From contig JASGJK010000012.1 in assembly GCA_049840795.1 (NCBI GenBank), forward strand, positions 29,085-93,084: DNA of 64,000 nt. The letters run 5' to 3'. The DNA is from UPXZ01 sp049840795 (GTDB lineage: Bacteria; Bacteroidota; Bacteroidia; Bacteroidales; Paludibacteraceae). Both the position numbers and the translations under genes were made by a program. The notes under the pieces were generated by a model that did not search any database, was not told the origin of the DNA, and was given only the letters and a program-made list of their open reading frames with translations. Positions 18,138-29,100 of this stretch are shown here, piece after piece; the first letter of the stretch is position 1; every line of letters begins with the position of its first letter.

Positions 18138-21071
18138 ATGCAAAACATTAAACAAAAGATTTTAAGTGTATTGCTTTTATGCGGTATTTCGCTGGCACTA
18201 ACCGGCGGAATAGCTCAAACCGCCGGCAAAACTGTATCAGGGAAGGTAGTTGATACTAATGGTGATCCGTTGGTGGGTGTGAGTGTCCTTGCAAAGGGAA
18301 CATCTATCGGCACTGTGACCAATGCAACGGGAAATTATCAGATTACCCTTCCGGTTGACAAAAAGCAAGTTTTATTATTTTCATTTATCGGTTACATATC
18401 CCGCGAGGTGGTTGCCAGTGGTCAAATACTCGATGTAGTGCTGAACGAGGCAAGCCGATCGTTAGACGAAGTGGTGGTAATAGGTTACGGTAGCCAAACT
18501 AAAAAAGAGGTGACCGGTTCTGTTGCCGGTATACAAGCCGATGAATTTAACAAAGGAAATATCAACAATCCGGCTCAGTTAATGCAAGGAAAAGTGGCTG
18601 GGTTGAGTATTGTAGGGGCGCAAGGTAATCCTAACGGCAGTTATACCATCCGTTTACGCGGTTTGTCAACTTTGGGAGCCAATACACAACCGCTTGTAAT
18701 CATTGATGGTGTAATAGGAGCAGACCTCAACAGTGTGGATCCAAGCGATATTGCATCAATGGATGTACTTAAAGATGGCGCTGCGGCATCTATTTACGGC
18801 ACAAGAGGATCGAGTGGTGTTATTCTTATTACAACAAAATCAGGAAAAAAAGGAAAAGTATCGTTAGAATATAACGGCTATCTGAGTTCGGAAAGCAAAG
18901 ATAGATATATGCAGGTTATGGATAGAGATACGTATGTGAAATACGGCGGAACCGATTTAGGCGGTAATACAAACTGGATGGACGAAATTACACGCATTGC
19001 GTTTTCGCATGTTCACAATCTTTCTATGTCCGGAGGCTCGGATAAGACAACTTATCGCGCGTCGATCAATTACCGGGACGTAGAGGGAATTTTGTTAAAC
19101 ACAGGATATAAACAGCTTAATGGAAGGATAAACCTTGTTCAAAAGATGTTTAATGACCGCTTAACATTGAACCTGAATTTGGCAGCTACCTCTAAAGATG
19201 CCCAGCTGGGATTTGACGATGCGTTCAGATGCGCCATTATTATGCCGCCGTCAGCGCCTATTTATTCTGATGAATCATATTATACCAGATACGGCGGATA
19301 TTATCAATCGGAAGTGTTGGAACTTTATAATCCGTTAGCTACCATAAAACAAAATATAAACGATCAAAAAACCACACGTATAATGTATAATATGGTGGCT
19401 GATTATACTATTTGGGATAATCTGGTAGCTTCTGTACGTTATGCCCGAAATAATGATAATTGGATGAACGGGCAGTACATAAGCAAATATAGCCGATACG
19501 GAGATGGTGTCAATAGAAACGGATTAGCTACCAGAAGCACTACCGATACGCGAAACGACCTGTTTGAAATGACGGGAAGATATATGAAAGAGCTGGGTAA
19601 GTTAAATGTGACGGCGCTTGCGGGATACTCCTATCAGAATTTTACAACAGAACGCTTTCAGATGCAAGGCGGTAATTTCTTGACAGATGCTTTTACATAC
19701 AATAATTTTGCCGCTGCCAAAGACTTTACTGATGGAAAAGGCTCGGTAACCAGCGATAAGGAAAACAATAAGTTAATAGCCTTTTTCGGACGTGTAAATG
19801 CAAATTATGATAACACTTATTTCCTTTCGGCATCGCTTCGCCACGAGGGTTCTACCCGCTTTGGTGATGGAAACAAATGGGGTAATTTTCCCGGAATAAG
19901 CGCCGGCGTGGATCTAAGACGTTTGGTGGTTATCCCAAAGGTAGAGCAACTGAAAGTAAGAGCCAGCTACGGTGTTACGGGTGCGCTGCCGGATCAAAGT
20001 TATGTTTCACAGCAATTATACGGTCCCGGAACTTCTCCGACCTATTTTTTGAGCAATGGCGTATTTACACCGGTTTACGCTCCTCTGAGCAACCCTAACT
20101 CCGACCTGAAATGGGAAACAAAATCTGAAGTAGATTTGGGATTTGATTTCAGGATGTTTAATTCACGACTGACAGGAACATTTGATTACTACCACCGGAA
20201 AACTACCGGCGCATTAATCACGCTCAATGTGCCTGTACCGCCAAACTTATATAAAACCACCTTGCTGAATGCAGGCGAGTTGATCAACCAAGGCGTTGAG
20301 TTAAGTCTCGACTATATGGCTGTAAAAACACAAAAATTCAGTTGGAATCCGCAAATCACTTTTTCTACCTTTAGTTCCAAAGTCGGTTCATTGTCTATTG
20401 GAGATATTAAATACGGAGTAAGAGAAGTAGGTGGACTTCCCGCACCGTTGACCGGAAATGTGGTCAGGGTAGAAGAAGGCAAACAAATAGGTCAAATCAT
20501 CGGATGGATATACGAAGGAGTGGACGAAAATGGTCAGTATATTTTTAAGAATTTAGATGACGATCCGGCTATCAACGACAAAGATGTTGCCGTAATCGGC
20601 AGAGGATTACCTAAATGGGAAATGGGATGGACCAATACATTTACTTACGGGAATTTTGATTTAAACTTTGTGCTCCGAAGTGTGTATGGTCATAATTTGA
20701 TTAATTTAAGCCGGACAATGTTTGAACAGCTTGATAGAATCAGTGGATGGAATTTGGTTCAAACCAAGTATTTTGATCCTACATACAAAGGAAAAGCGGC
20801 TTACAACAGTTATTACGTAGAAGATGCTTCGTTCTTAAAATTGGATAATTTAAGCGTGGGTTATAACATCAAAATGCCGGCAAAAAGTGCAATTAGCACT
20901 GCCAGAGTTTATGTGACAGGACAAAATCTATTTTATATCACGGGCTATTCGGGAGTTGATCCGGAAGTGAGATATTCGTACGATAATAATGTGTTGTCTC
21001 CCGGCGTAGAGCCGCTAAATAGCTGGGTAACCACACGTACATTTACATTCGGAGTTAATTTGACTTTTTAA
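18138..21071 (+). CDS. SusC/RagA-type TonB-dependent outer-membrane transporter
   Basis: The protein has 977 residues and is intact. After the signal peptide come a carboxypeptidase-regulatory-like domain (about 32-110; VSGKVVDTNGDPLVGVSVLA), the TonB box region DEVVVIGYGSQTKKEVTGSV, the plug (about 125-230; IRLRGLSTLGANTQPLVIID, DIASMDVLKDGAAASIYGTRG) and a 22-strand barrel ending in TFTFGVNLTF with terminal phenylalanine. It imports oligosaccharides with its SusD lid, using energy from TonB. There is no N-terminal STN domain, so signalling to an anti-sigma factor is not expected. SusD follows after 95 bases and GH97 after that, forming locus 1. Confidence 0.95.
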   Translation: MQNIKQKILSVLLLCGISLALTGGIAQTAGKTVSGKVVDTNGDPLVGVSVLAKGTSIGTVTNATGNYQITLPVDKKQVLLFSFIGYISREVVASGQILDVVLNEASRSLDEVVVIGYGSQTKKEVTGSVAGIQADEFNKGNINNPAQLMQGKVAGLSIVGAQGNPNGSYTIRLRGLSTLGANTQPLVIIDGVIGADLNSVDPSDIASMDVLKDGAAASIYGTRGSSGVILITTKSGKKGKVSLEYNGYLSSESKDRYMQVMDRDTYVKYGGTDLGGNTNWMDEITRIAFSHVHNLSMSGGSDKTTYRASINYRDVEGILLNTGYKQLNGRINLVQKMFNDRLTLNLNLAATSKDAQLGFDDAFRCAIIMPPSAPIYSDESYYTRYGGYYQSEVLELYNPLATIKQNINDQKTTRIMYNMVADYTIWDNLVASVRYARNNDNWMNGQYISKYSRYGDGVNRNGLATRSTTDTRNDLFEMTGRYMKELGKLNVTALAGYSYQNFTTERFQMQGGNFLTDAFTYNNFAAAKDFTDGKGSVTSDKENNKLIAFFGRVNANYDNTYFLSASLRHEGSTRFGDGNKWGNFPGISAGVDLRRLVVIPKVEQLKVRASYGVTGALPDQSYVSQQLYGPGTSPTYFLSNGVFTPVYAPLSNPNSDLKWETKSEVDLGFDFRMFNSRLTGTFDYYHRKTTGALITLNVPVPPNLYKTTLLNAGELINQGVELSLDYMAVKTQKFSWNPQITFSTFSSKVGSLSIGDIKYGVREVGGLPAPLTGNVVRVEEGKQIGQIIGWIYEGVDENGQYIFKNLDDDPAINDKDVAVIGRGLPKWEMGWTNTFTYGNFDLNFVLRSVYGHNLINLSRTMFEQLDRISGWNLVQTKYFDPTYKGKAAYNSYYVEDASFLKLDNLSVGYNIKMPAKSAISTARVYVTGQNLFYITGYSGVDPEVRYSYDNNVLSPGVEPLNSWVTTRTFTFGVNLTF

Positions 21072-21166
21072 ATCAATAGTATTATGAAACGAGCACGACA
21101 AATAAACGTTGATACACAATCAAATGTTTATGTGTGAGTTCCATGTGACAATTAAATAATAAACAC

Positions 21167-22739
21167 ATGAAAACAATGAAACAAAATAAATTCAAAACAA
21201 AAATTACGAAGTACATCGTACAGTTCTCGGTCATTTTCTTATTTCTGGCTCCGGTGATGTACTCATGTGCCAATTTGGATGAACCGCTGTACAGCCAGTT
21301 AAATAGCAATAATTTTCTTCAAACGGATGAAGAGATACTTTCGGCAATCGGCGCTGTTTATAGTGGCGTAAGAGCTTACCAGGATTTTGGTAACTTGTGG
21401 GCTGTATATTGTACTGCTGATGAAGTTGCTATTGTAGGACGTACCGGTGGTGATTGGGCAGGTGATGGTCAGGACCAACAGATGACCGACCACAAATGGA
21501 CAAACAACAACCGCTTTTTTAATGGAACCTGGTTGTCCTTTTTTGGACAAGTAAACAAATGCAATCAGCTGATTTATCAATTGGAACAGATAGACAAAGA
21601 ACGTTTTGCCAGCTATATCGCCGAAATCAGAACGGTGAGAGCCATGTGGTATATGTGGTTGATTGATATGTGGGGCAATGTGCCTGTTATCGATAAATTT
21701 GATGTGCCCAAAGGGTATTTACCGGCTACTAATTCACGGAAAGACGTCTTCAATTTTATTGAAAAAGAACTAAAGGAAAGTATGCCTAATCTGTCAAAAG
21801 ACGTAAATACCAATACGTATGGAAGGGCTACCTATTGGATGGCACAAGCTATATTGGCAAAAATTTATTTGAATGCCGAGATTTATACCGGTACGCCACA
21901 ATTACAAAAAGCGTTAGACGCTTGTGACGAGATAATCGATTCAAAAAAGTTCAACTTGACGGCTACTTATCGCGAAAACTTTATCGCAAAAAATGAAAAT
22001 TCGACAGAAGCAATTTTTGCTATTCCGTTTGATGCTATTTACACACAATGGCAATGGTTTTTGCCTTTAATTACGTTGCATGGCTCATCTCAAAAAACAT
22101 TCAATATGACCAACCAGCCTTGGAACGGTCTGTCGGTACAAACGGATTTCTTCTACAAGTTTGAAGACAATGATATTCGTAAAAAAGACAATTTCATTTG
22201 GGGACCTCAATATACTTCATCGGGTGAACCCTTGTTAGACCCCGGATACGAGAAAGATACTGCCATAGACCCTGACGGACCTCAAATTATTTTTACTCCT
22301 ACATTTATTTCACTGTACAGCACCGCCAGACAATCGGGCGCTAGAATCGGGAAGTGGGAGATAGAAATAGGAGGTTCGGGACAGATGAACAATGATTTCT
22401 TTATGTTCAGGTATTCGGATATTGTATTGATAAAAGCGGAAGTACTATGGAGAAAAGATAATAGTAGCAAGGAAGCGTTGGATTTGGTTAACTTATTCAG
22501 AACGAGAGCCGGAGTCGAAAAATTTGAATCGCTCACTGCCGATAATTTGTTGGATGAACGCGGGAGAGAATTATTTATGGAAGGATGGCGACGTAACGAC
22601 TTGATACGATTCGGAAAATTTGACGCCCCAACCATCTTTTAGACCGTGGGTGAGTGAATCGTTCAGAAGTCTCTTCCCTATTCCCAAAGAACAAATTGAC
22701 GCGAATCCGAATTTAGACCAAAACACAGGATACAACTAA
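21167..22739 (+). pseudogene. SusD/RagB-family glycan-binding lipoprotein, frameshifted at the very end
   Basis: This is the surface lid of the transporter above. The lipobox ends MYSC (C34). The N-terminal SusD-like part has the TPR helices (EIRTVRAMWYMWLIDMWGNV), and the C-terminal part has LLDERGRELFMEGWRRNDLI, a SusD hallmark. The frame stops at 22640-22642 directly after FDAPTIF, but with one T less in the TTTT run (22637-22640) it continues RPWVSESFRSLFPIPKEQID and ends at 22737-22739 with NTGYN, the normal SusD ending. Only the last 31 residues are lost if the shift is real. Corrected length is about 523. Confidence 0.9.
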
Positions 22740-22747
22740 GATGCGAC

Positions 22748-22786
22748 CACACCACTTTTCATACGTAGGGAAGTGGTGTAGTTTTA
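22748..22786 (+). terminator. Terminator after SusD
   Basis: ACACCACTT pairs with AAGTGGTGT around a 13-base loop, followed by AGTTTTAT. It lies 9 bases after the corrected SusD stop and suggests that GH97 has its own promoter or depends on read-through. Confidence 0.65.
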
Positions 22787-22942
22787 TCTTATTCATTATT
22801 CATTCAGAGGATGATAAGATAACTATCCGGTATTTCAAACGTTTGAAAAAATTAAGTAGATAAAAATCGGGATAAATAGCCTGATATTGAAATAGTTTGG
22901 TTAATTTTACTAATATATTTTTTAAATCATAATTTTGTACTA

Positions 22943-25079
22943 ATGAAAAAGTTTTTTTTGAGTAGCTGTATGCTATGTATCTCGTGTCTCGTTTTTCCCT
23001 TGGATTTAACTTCGCCAAGCCGGCAATTGTCAATGAAGTTTTGGTTGAACAACAAAGGGGAACCGCTATATTCGCTCCAATTCAACGACAAAGCGGTGAT
23101 TAAGCCCTCTTTGTTAGGTTTTGAGCTAAAAGACTCATCCGGTTTATTGGACGGATTTGTAGTGAAAAACTCGGCTCTATCCACCGCTGATGAAACTTGG
23201 AAACCGGTGTGGGGCGAAGTAAAGGAAATAAGAAATCATTACAACGAACTATTGGTGGAATTGGAGCAACCGAAAGAGAACAGAATAATGAAAATCCGCT
23301 TCCGTTTGTTTGACGACGGTCTTGGTTTTCGTTACGAATTTGATAAACAGCCCAATCTCTCCTATTTCAAAGTAGCTGACGAACGGACTGAATTTGCGCT
23401 CACCGGCGATCATAAAATCTTTTGGATTCCGGGCGACTACGATACCAACGAATACTATTATTCTACCACCAATATCTCCGGAGTTGACGCTTCAAAAGCA
23501 GATGGAAACGGAATAGGTACTCACGGATACTTTGCTAAGAATGCCGTACAAACTCCCACATTAATGAAATCGTCCGATGGTTTGTATATCAGTATTTTTG
23601 AAGCGGCGTTATTAGATTATCCCGCGATGAATTTATTGATTGATCAGCAAAACATGGTGATGACCTCGTCGCTTGTTCCTGATGCTTACGGTACAAAAGC
23701 GTATATGCAAACACCCCAATACACACCGTGGCGTACAATAATTGTGAGTGATAAAGCAACGGATATTTTGGCTTCCAAAATGATTTTGAACTTAAACGAA
23801 CCTTGTAAGATTGAAGATACCGACTTTATCAAACCGCAAAAGTTTATAGGGATATGGTGGGGAATGCACGTACCTGATCATTGGACGTGGAACTATGCCG
23901 ATGTACCGAATATCAAACTGAAAGATACCGACTGGAATGCGCTTAAACCCAATGGAAGACATGGAGCAACGACCGAAAACGTAAAAAAATACATTGATTT
24001 CGCAGCCGCTAACGGAATAGCAGGGGTGTTGGTCGAAGGTTGGAACGTAGGATGGGAAGATTGGGCAGGCAACTGGAAAGAAGAAGTCTTTGATTTTGTA
24101 ACGCCTTATCCCGATTTTGATGTGAAAGGGCTCAAAAGATACGCCGAAGAAAAAGGGGTGAAACTCATAATGCACCACGAAACATCAGCCTCTGTCACTA
24201 ATTACGAACGCCATATTGACAAAGCCATCGGATTTATGAAAGAAAACGGTTACGATGCCGTAAAAACAGGATACGTGGGTTGGATTATACCACGTGGAGA
24301 GAAACACGACGGACAATGGATGGTGAATCATTACCAGCGTGTGATTGAAAAAATGGCTAAAAACCGGATTATGCTTGATCAGCATGAACCCGTACGCCCT
24401 ACCGGACAATGCCGCACTTATCCGAATCTTATGGCTTGTGAAGCTGCTCGCGGAAACGAATTTAACGCTTGGAGTGTGGGAAATCCACCCGAACACGAAA
24501 CGATTCTTCCTTTTACCCGTTTGCTCGGCGGTCCGATGGATTATACTCCGGGCGTTTTTGAAATTAAAATGGACTATTACCAAAAAGGCAATACCTGTCA
24601 GGTGCATACCACCCTTACAAAACAATTAGCGCTTTACCTTACAATGTACAGTCCGCTTCAGATGGCTGCCGATTTAATTGAAAATTACGAAAAAAGGATG
24701 GATGCCTTCCAGTTTATCAAAGACGTAGCGGTAGATTGGGATGATTCTAAATATCTCGAAGCGGAACCGGGCGATTATATCACGGTAGCTCGTAAAGCCA
24801 AAGATACCCAGGGACTGGTTTGTTGGTGCCATTACCGATGAAAATTCGAGAGTAGCTAATATTACATTTGAGTATTTAGAACCGAAAACGCAATACATTG
24901 CTACTATTTACGAAGATGCGCCGACCGCAGACTGGAAAAATAATCCGATGGCGTATAACATTAGAAAAGTAGTTGTTACGAACAAAACTATTTTGAAACA
25001 AAAATTGGCTCCCGGTGGCGGAGTGGCTATCAGTATAAAGAAAGCCGATGGCAAAAACAAAGGAATGAAAAAAATATAA
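22943..25079 (+). pseudogene. GH97 glycoside hydrolase, SusB-like inverting type, frameshifted near 3' end
   Basis: The signal peptide is followed by the GH97 N-terminal beta-sandwich, a TIM barrel and the C-terminal beta-sandwich. Key glutamates are E413 (MHHETSA), E482 (LDQHEPVRPTG), E500 and E506 (ACEAARGNEFNAW). Their spacing (69, 18, 6) equals that of E439, E508, E526 and E532 in Bacteroides SusB, which marks the inverting, alpha-glucosidase-type branch rather than the retaining alpha-galactosidase branch. The frame stops at 24841. With one G less at about 24813-24815 it reads on as DWFVGAITDENSR ... GGGVAISIKKADGK to 25079, the normal end (about 711 residues). It closes locus 1 and likely trims alpha-linked glucose in the periplasm. 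Confidence 0.92.
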
Positions 25080-25109
25080 ACGGTAATTTTATAGTAAAAA
25101 GATAAAAGA

Positions 25110-25160
25110 GACAGGCTTTAGCTTGCACGATATGTGATGACTAAAGTCTGTCACTATAAT
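25110..25160 (+). terminator. Terminator after GH97
   Basis: GACAGGCTTTAG pairs with CTAAAGTCTGTC (25110-25121 with 25141-25152), followed by ACTATAATTTT. It lies 30 bases after the corrected GH97 stop. Confidence 0.65.
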
Positions 25161-25421
25161 TTTAAATCACTGTTGTCCGGTTAAAAAAACGTATCTCTTA
25201 GATAACGAAGTTGTCCTTACTTTTAATTTACAGCAATAATAATCAATAGATGTTACACCGACGGTGCTTAAAACCAATGATGTATATTCTTTGTTAAGAT
25301 TTCTGAAGACTATTAGGTACGACATATTAACAACAGAATGATTATCTACCCATAAAAAGTGACGTAGGAACGACACGCAATAAATCAAGAAAAGTCAAGA
25401 TGACTTCCATTTATACTCCCA
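25161..25421. other. Gene-free stretch between convergent units
   Basis: This is AT-rich DNA between the ends of two convergent transcription units. A 73-codon frame on the minus strand (25167-25388) has no signal, no family resemblance and no ribosome-binding site. I see nothing else. Confidence 0.4.
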
Positions 25422-25466
25422 CAAAAACCAAACCCTCCGGACAAACTTTAGTCCAAAGGGTTTGGT
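25422..25466 (-). terminator. Terminator of the export operon
   Basis: On the minus strand ACCAAACCC pairs with GGGTTTGGT (plus-strand 25458-25466 and 25428-25436), followed by TTTTTG. It lies 27 bases after the end of the last permease gene. Confidence 0.8.
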
Positions 25467-25492
25467 GCGGATATATCGAAGTGAAGAAAGTG

Positions 25493-26662
25493 CTATGTCG
25501 CGGATAGTTGTGTTTTACCGTTGCGTTTTATTCCACGGTAGTACAAGACGGTGGTGGTAATAAAATACACCAATGTTTGAATCCAAAGTCCGGCGGTTTC
25601 AAAACGTATTTCGGCCGGAGTGGCTCCCATCGTATTCGATTTTATAAATCCCTGTACGCCGAATGTGGATGGAAATAAATAACTGAACACCCTCCAAAAT
25701 CCACTCATATTGGATTGAGGCCACGAAATACCGCTCAGAAAAAGCAATATCAGCGAAAAAAAGACGAACAATATCATTTGCGTTTCCCGTTCCATATTAA
25801 ACACCGATAAGGTCATCGAAAAAAAGATAGTTGCCAGCAAAAACGGCACTACAAACGAGAGTATCGTGTGAAAATCGCCGATATGCGGCAGGTTAAAGAT
25901 ACGTGGCACCACCAGCAACATAAATGCCGACCAAAACAAATACAGCGTAAAGTAGGAGAGTGCCCGTCCCAAAATAACCCTAAACAACCCTCCACGCGAG
26001 GTGGTAGATGTGATTAACTCGTGGTTCGGATTATCTTCACGTTCGGCGCCGGCTGCCATTCCTATGCCGAACACCAGTGTTTGGTGCAACATAATTATGA
26101 GTACGGCGGTAAGTAAAAAACTGGTAAAACCCATCCCCGGATTAAAGAGAATGGTGCCTTCGTTGAGCATCGGTTTTGCAGATACTTCGGCAGCGTGCCC
26201 CGAGATTCCGAGGTCGTTTAATCGTTGAATCTTGACCTTTTCGCCCATATCAAGCGTAACGTAATTAACTCCCAGCACCATTGCGCGATAATACAGAAAA
26301 CTGCTCATATCACTGTACATACTGATAAAAGCCTGCTGCCGATTGGTAATTTTTTTGTTGAAATCTTCCGGAATATAAATGATTCCGTGTATATTTCCCT
26401 GATATATTTCTGCCCGGCTTGTTCTGAAGTTATCCGGTTTTGCTACTACTTTTAAGTCCATTGTAGCGTCTAATCCCGCAATAAATTCCGCAGAACGGGT
26501 GGTGTTGGAGTGATCCACCACAGCGATAGGAACATTTACAATGGTTTCGTTCTTATAAAGGTAAGGATACAACAGCGGATAAACGATGGGTGCGAATACG
26601 ATGATAATCATCACGCCACGATCCCTGAAAAGACCTTTAAACTCCTTTGCGAAAATATGCAT
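25493..26662 (-). CDS. ABC-2 type permease (YbhR/YhhJ-like) of an export system
   Basis: The protein has 389 residues: an N-terminal membrane helix (VMIIIVFAPIVYPLLYPYLY), a large periplasmic domain (about 45-175), then five helices. It belongs to the ABC2_membrane_3 type. It is the last gene of the operon MarR - TolC - HlyD - permease - permease, 110 bases after the other permease, and ends in a strong terminator. Together with the HlyD and TolC proteins it should form a tripartite exporter for drugs, lipids or other small molecules. No ABC ATPase is encoded next to it, so it must borrow one or work without. The coding frame is intact. Confidence 0.88.
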   Translation of the reverse strand: MHIFAKEFKGLFRDRGVMIIIVFAPIVYPLLYPYLYKNETIVNVPIAVVDHSNTTRSAEFIAGLDATMDLKVVAKPDNFRTSRAEIYQGNIHGIIYIPEDFNKKITNRQQAFISMYSDMSSFLYYRAMVLGVNYVTLDMGEKVKIQRLNDLGISGHAAEVSAKPMLNEGTILFNPGMGFTSFLLTAVLIIMLHQTLVFGIGMAAGAEREDNPNHELITSTTSRGGLFRVILGRALSYFTLYLFWSAFMLLVVPRIFNLPHIGDFHTILSFVVPFLLATIFFSMTLSVFNMERETQMILFVFFSLILLFLSGISWPQSNMSGFWRVFSYLFPSTFGVQGFIKSNTMGATPAEIRFETAGLWIQTLVYFITTTVLYYRGIKRNGKTQLSAT

Positions 26663-26772
26663 TGTAGCCCGTAAATTGGATACAAAACGGAGAAAAATAT
26701 TTTCGTTTAGTTGAATTGCTCATAATTAAATAAATTCTGAATACGATAAAATATACTTCGTTACCGAGAAAG

Positions 26773-27957
26773 CTAATGTGCCGGATACTTTTGAGTGACG
26801 GCTGCTTTCTTTAATCGCATAAATACTAAAAAAGGCAAGGCAAGAAACGTTAGTAACGCTATAAAATATGCCGCTACATAATGTACCGGTGCGCCCAGCA
26901 GTGCTTGACTCGCGTATACTTCAAAATAATACCTTATCGGAAACAAATAACTGAATATCTGAATATTACTTACCATCTGCTCAATAGGGAATGTGAATCC
27001 GGCAAATGTAAAGCCCAATAATCCGTAAAAAGCGGCGATAGCGACTCCATCGCGCAATACGGGTACCAGCCCGATGATAAATACGCCGATTGCCTGATAT
27101 GCCAGCACAAAAAGGAACGATGCCAAAAACATCCATCCGATACTTGTGTTGAGTGGAAAATGGAGATACCGGTACAGCAACACATTGGAAAATAGTGCCA
27201 ATAATGTAAAAATAAAAGTATACGGTAACAGTTTTCCTGTGAGTGCCACAAACATATTATTGCCGGCATTTTCGAGCCATACGTGCGAAGTTTTTTCCTT
27301 TAATTCGACTCTCTTATGACAAAAATAGTCATCATTATTATCATCAGTTGCATCACCCCCGGGAGAAGTAAGTTGGTTAAATACACCCCGTAGTTTGTCC
27401 ACGGATTGCCAAGTAAATGCGTATCGATGGCACTTGGGCTGAATCTCCGACATTATTTGCTCTTCGGGCATCCCTTTTTTTCTTAAAACAGCCTGATTTA
27501 GCGCGCCGGAACCGAGTTCGCTCAGGTAGGTGATGTCCTTCATCACCAATGAACCGGCAACCAAATAGCCGTCGTTTATATAAAAGGTGATTGTAGGTCT
27601 TCTGCCGGCAATGGCATCTGCCTCAAGGTTATTTTTAATGACTAAAAAGCCGTAGATATTCCCTTTTTGCATCTCTCGCCTCGCTTCGGTGTAGCTTCCG
27701 AGATGCATAGCCACTTTAGCCTGCTGTGTGGCATCAAGATTTTTTATCAATGCGCGAGATACCCACGATTGATCCAAATCTACCGTAGCAATCGGCATCT
27801 TATTCGGCATTCCCTCTTTAAGCAACGTAGTGAAAAAAACGAAGCAAAATATCATCACTCCAAAGGTGCCGACCAAGTAGATAGGACGCGAAACCATCCG
27901 CAACAACTCCCTTCTCAGCGTTTGTTGAAATAATTGATATAAATTTTTATAAAACAT
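26773..27957 (-). CDS. ABC-2 type permease with a hidden double frameshift
   Basis: The protein has 394 residues with one continuous frame, but the stretch from about 27436 down to about 27310 is read out of frame. In frame it gives KCHRYAFTWQSVDKLRG, a polar nonsense stretch. The neighbouring frame gives SAIDTHLLGNPWTNYGVYLT then NLLLPGVMQLM..., the hydrophobic sequence expected of this family. A surplus base (GGG on the plus strand, 27436-27438) and a compensating loss near 27304-27316 explain it. Outside this stretch the fold is normal: N-terminal helix, periplasmic domain, ELKEKTSH motif and C-terminal helices. It is partner to the other permease; the HlyD gene is 83 bases upstream. Confidence 0.86.
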   Translation of the reverse strand: MFYKNLYQLFQQTLRRELLRMVSRPIYLVGTFGVMIFCFVFFTTLLKEGMPNKMPIATVDLDQSWVSRALIKNLDATQQAKVAMHLGSYTEARREMQKGNIYGFLVIKNNLEADAIAGRRPTITFYINDGYLVAGSLVMKDITYLSELGSGALNQAVLRKKGMPEEQIMSEIQPKCHRYAFTWQSVDKLRGVFNQLTSPGGDATDDNNDDYFCHKRVELKEKTSHVWLENAGNNMFVALTGKLLPYTFIFTLLALFSNVLLYRYLHFPLNTSIGWMFLASFLFVLAYQAIGVFIIGLVPVLRDGVAIAAFYGLLGFTFAGFTFPIEQMVSNIQIFSYLFPIRYYFEVYASQALLGAPVHYVAAYFIALLTFLALPFLVFMRLKKAAVTQKYPAH

Positions 27958-28040
27958 ATTATTGTTAGTTCTTAAATGATTAAATTCAAAATCTTACCCC
28001 ACACAGACATTCAAACCCACAAGCCTCCAAACGATTAAAA

Positions 28041-29024
28041 TTATTTAACCACCACACTCGTCATACCCGGAAGCAGGTTTTCAACTTTGTTCATCGGGCG
28101 GGCTTTTACTTCAAATGTTTTTACGTCAATTTGTCCGCTGGTTTTTGTTGAACGCCACGTAGCGTACGAAGCAAGTGCTTTCATATTAAATATTTTAGCT
28201 TCAACCACTTTGTTTTCGAGCGCCGGTATTTTTACTTTCACAACGGTGCCTTCTTTCATCGAACCGAGTAAATCTTCCCGTACGTTAAATGTGAACCATA
28301 TATCGTTTAAGTCGATAATGCTCATAATGGGGGCGCCTGTACCAACCAACTCGCCCCGTTCCGGATATATTTCTTCGATTTGTCCGCTGATGGGAGCCGT
28401 GAGGGTGATTTCTTTTAAGTATGATTTCACTTCGTCCACAGCACCTTTGGCTCTCATTACGAGTGCGTTTGCAGCCAATTTGTCTTCGGCTTCAGCGCCG
28501 TTCATAGCCATATCATATTGCGATTTGGCAGCCCGTGTTGTTGCCACAGCTGCGTTGTATTGCGCTTCGGCTTCGTCTCTTTTTTGAGCCGGAATTACCC
28601 CTTTGTTAAATAAATTTTGTACACGATCAAAAGATTTTTTAGCAATGTCTTCGCCTACTTTTGCTTTTTGCCACATCTCATAAGCGCCTTGAATCAATTC
28701 TTTGCGTGCTCCTTTTTGTGCCTTCTGACTTTGAGCGGAAGCTGCCAGTTCAGCGGCAGTAGCCTGTTCCATTTTAGCCGATAGTTCGGGGCTGTCAAGA
28801 AATACCAATGTGTCGCCTGCTTGTACCATATCACCTTCTTGTGCCGTAAAACGAGCTATACGAGCCGGCACTTTTCCCGAAACACGCAATACCGAGGCTT
28901 CGGCTTCGCCCTGAATAATTTCAGGTTCGGGCTTGTAAATAACCAATCCGATAATAAATACCAATATTAATACGATGACTAAACCTATTAATCCCAATCG
29001 TAAATCTTTGTTTTGTTCTTTCAT
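28041..29024 (-). CDS. HlyD-family membrane fusion protein
   Basis: The protein has 327 residues. One N-terminal membrane anchor (LGLIGLVIVLILVFIIGLVI) is followed by a biotinyl-lipoyl-like half (VSGKVPARIARFTAQEGDMV), a coiled-coil hairpin (about 80-185), the second lipoyl half (ITLTAPISGQIEEIYPERGE) and a beta-barrel (DIWFTFNVREDLLGSMKEGT). It bridges inner-membrane permeases to the TolC channel. It lies between the TolC gene (76 bases upstream) and the permeases, all on the minus strand, and is probably under the MarR regulator at 30917. Confidence 0.92.
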   Translation of the reverse strand: MKEQNKDLRLGLIGLVIVLILVFIIGLVIYKPEPEIIQGEAEASVLRVSGKVPARIARFTAQEGDMVQAGDTLVFLDSPELSAKMEQATAAELAASAQSQKAQKGARKELIQGAYEMWQKAKVGEDIAKKSFDRVQNLFNKGVIPAQKRDEAEAQYNAAVATTRAAKSQYDMAMNGAEAEDKLAANALVMRAKGAVDEVKSYLKEITLTAPISGQIEEIYPERGELVGTGAPIMSIIDLNDIWFTFNVREDLLGSMKEGTVVKVKIPALENKVVEAKIFNMKALASYATWRSTKTSGQIDVKTFEVKARPMNKVENLLPGMTSVVVK

Positions 29025-29100
29025 TTTTCTAAAATTTTATATCGTTATTTTTATTTCTTCGCTTTTTGTTATCTCTTTCTCAATCTTTTTTAATGTTATC

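Noticed and set aside
25167..25388. 73-codon frame on the minus strand
   Set aside because: Lies between two terminators of convergent operons, no signal peptide, no ribosome-binding site, no family likeness.
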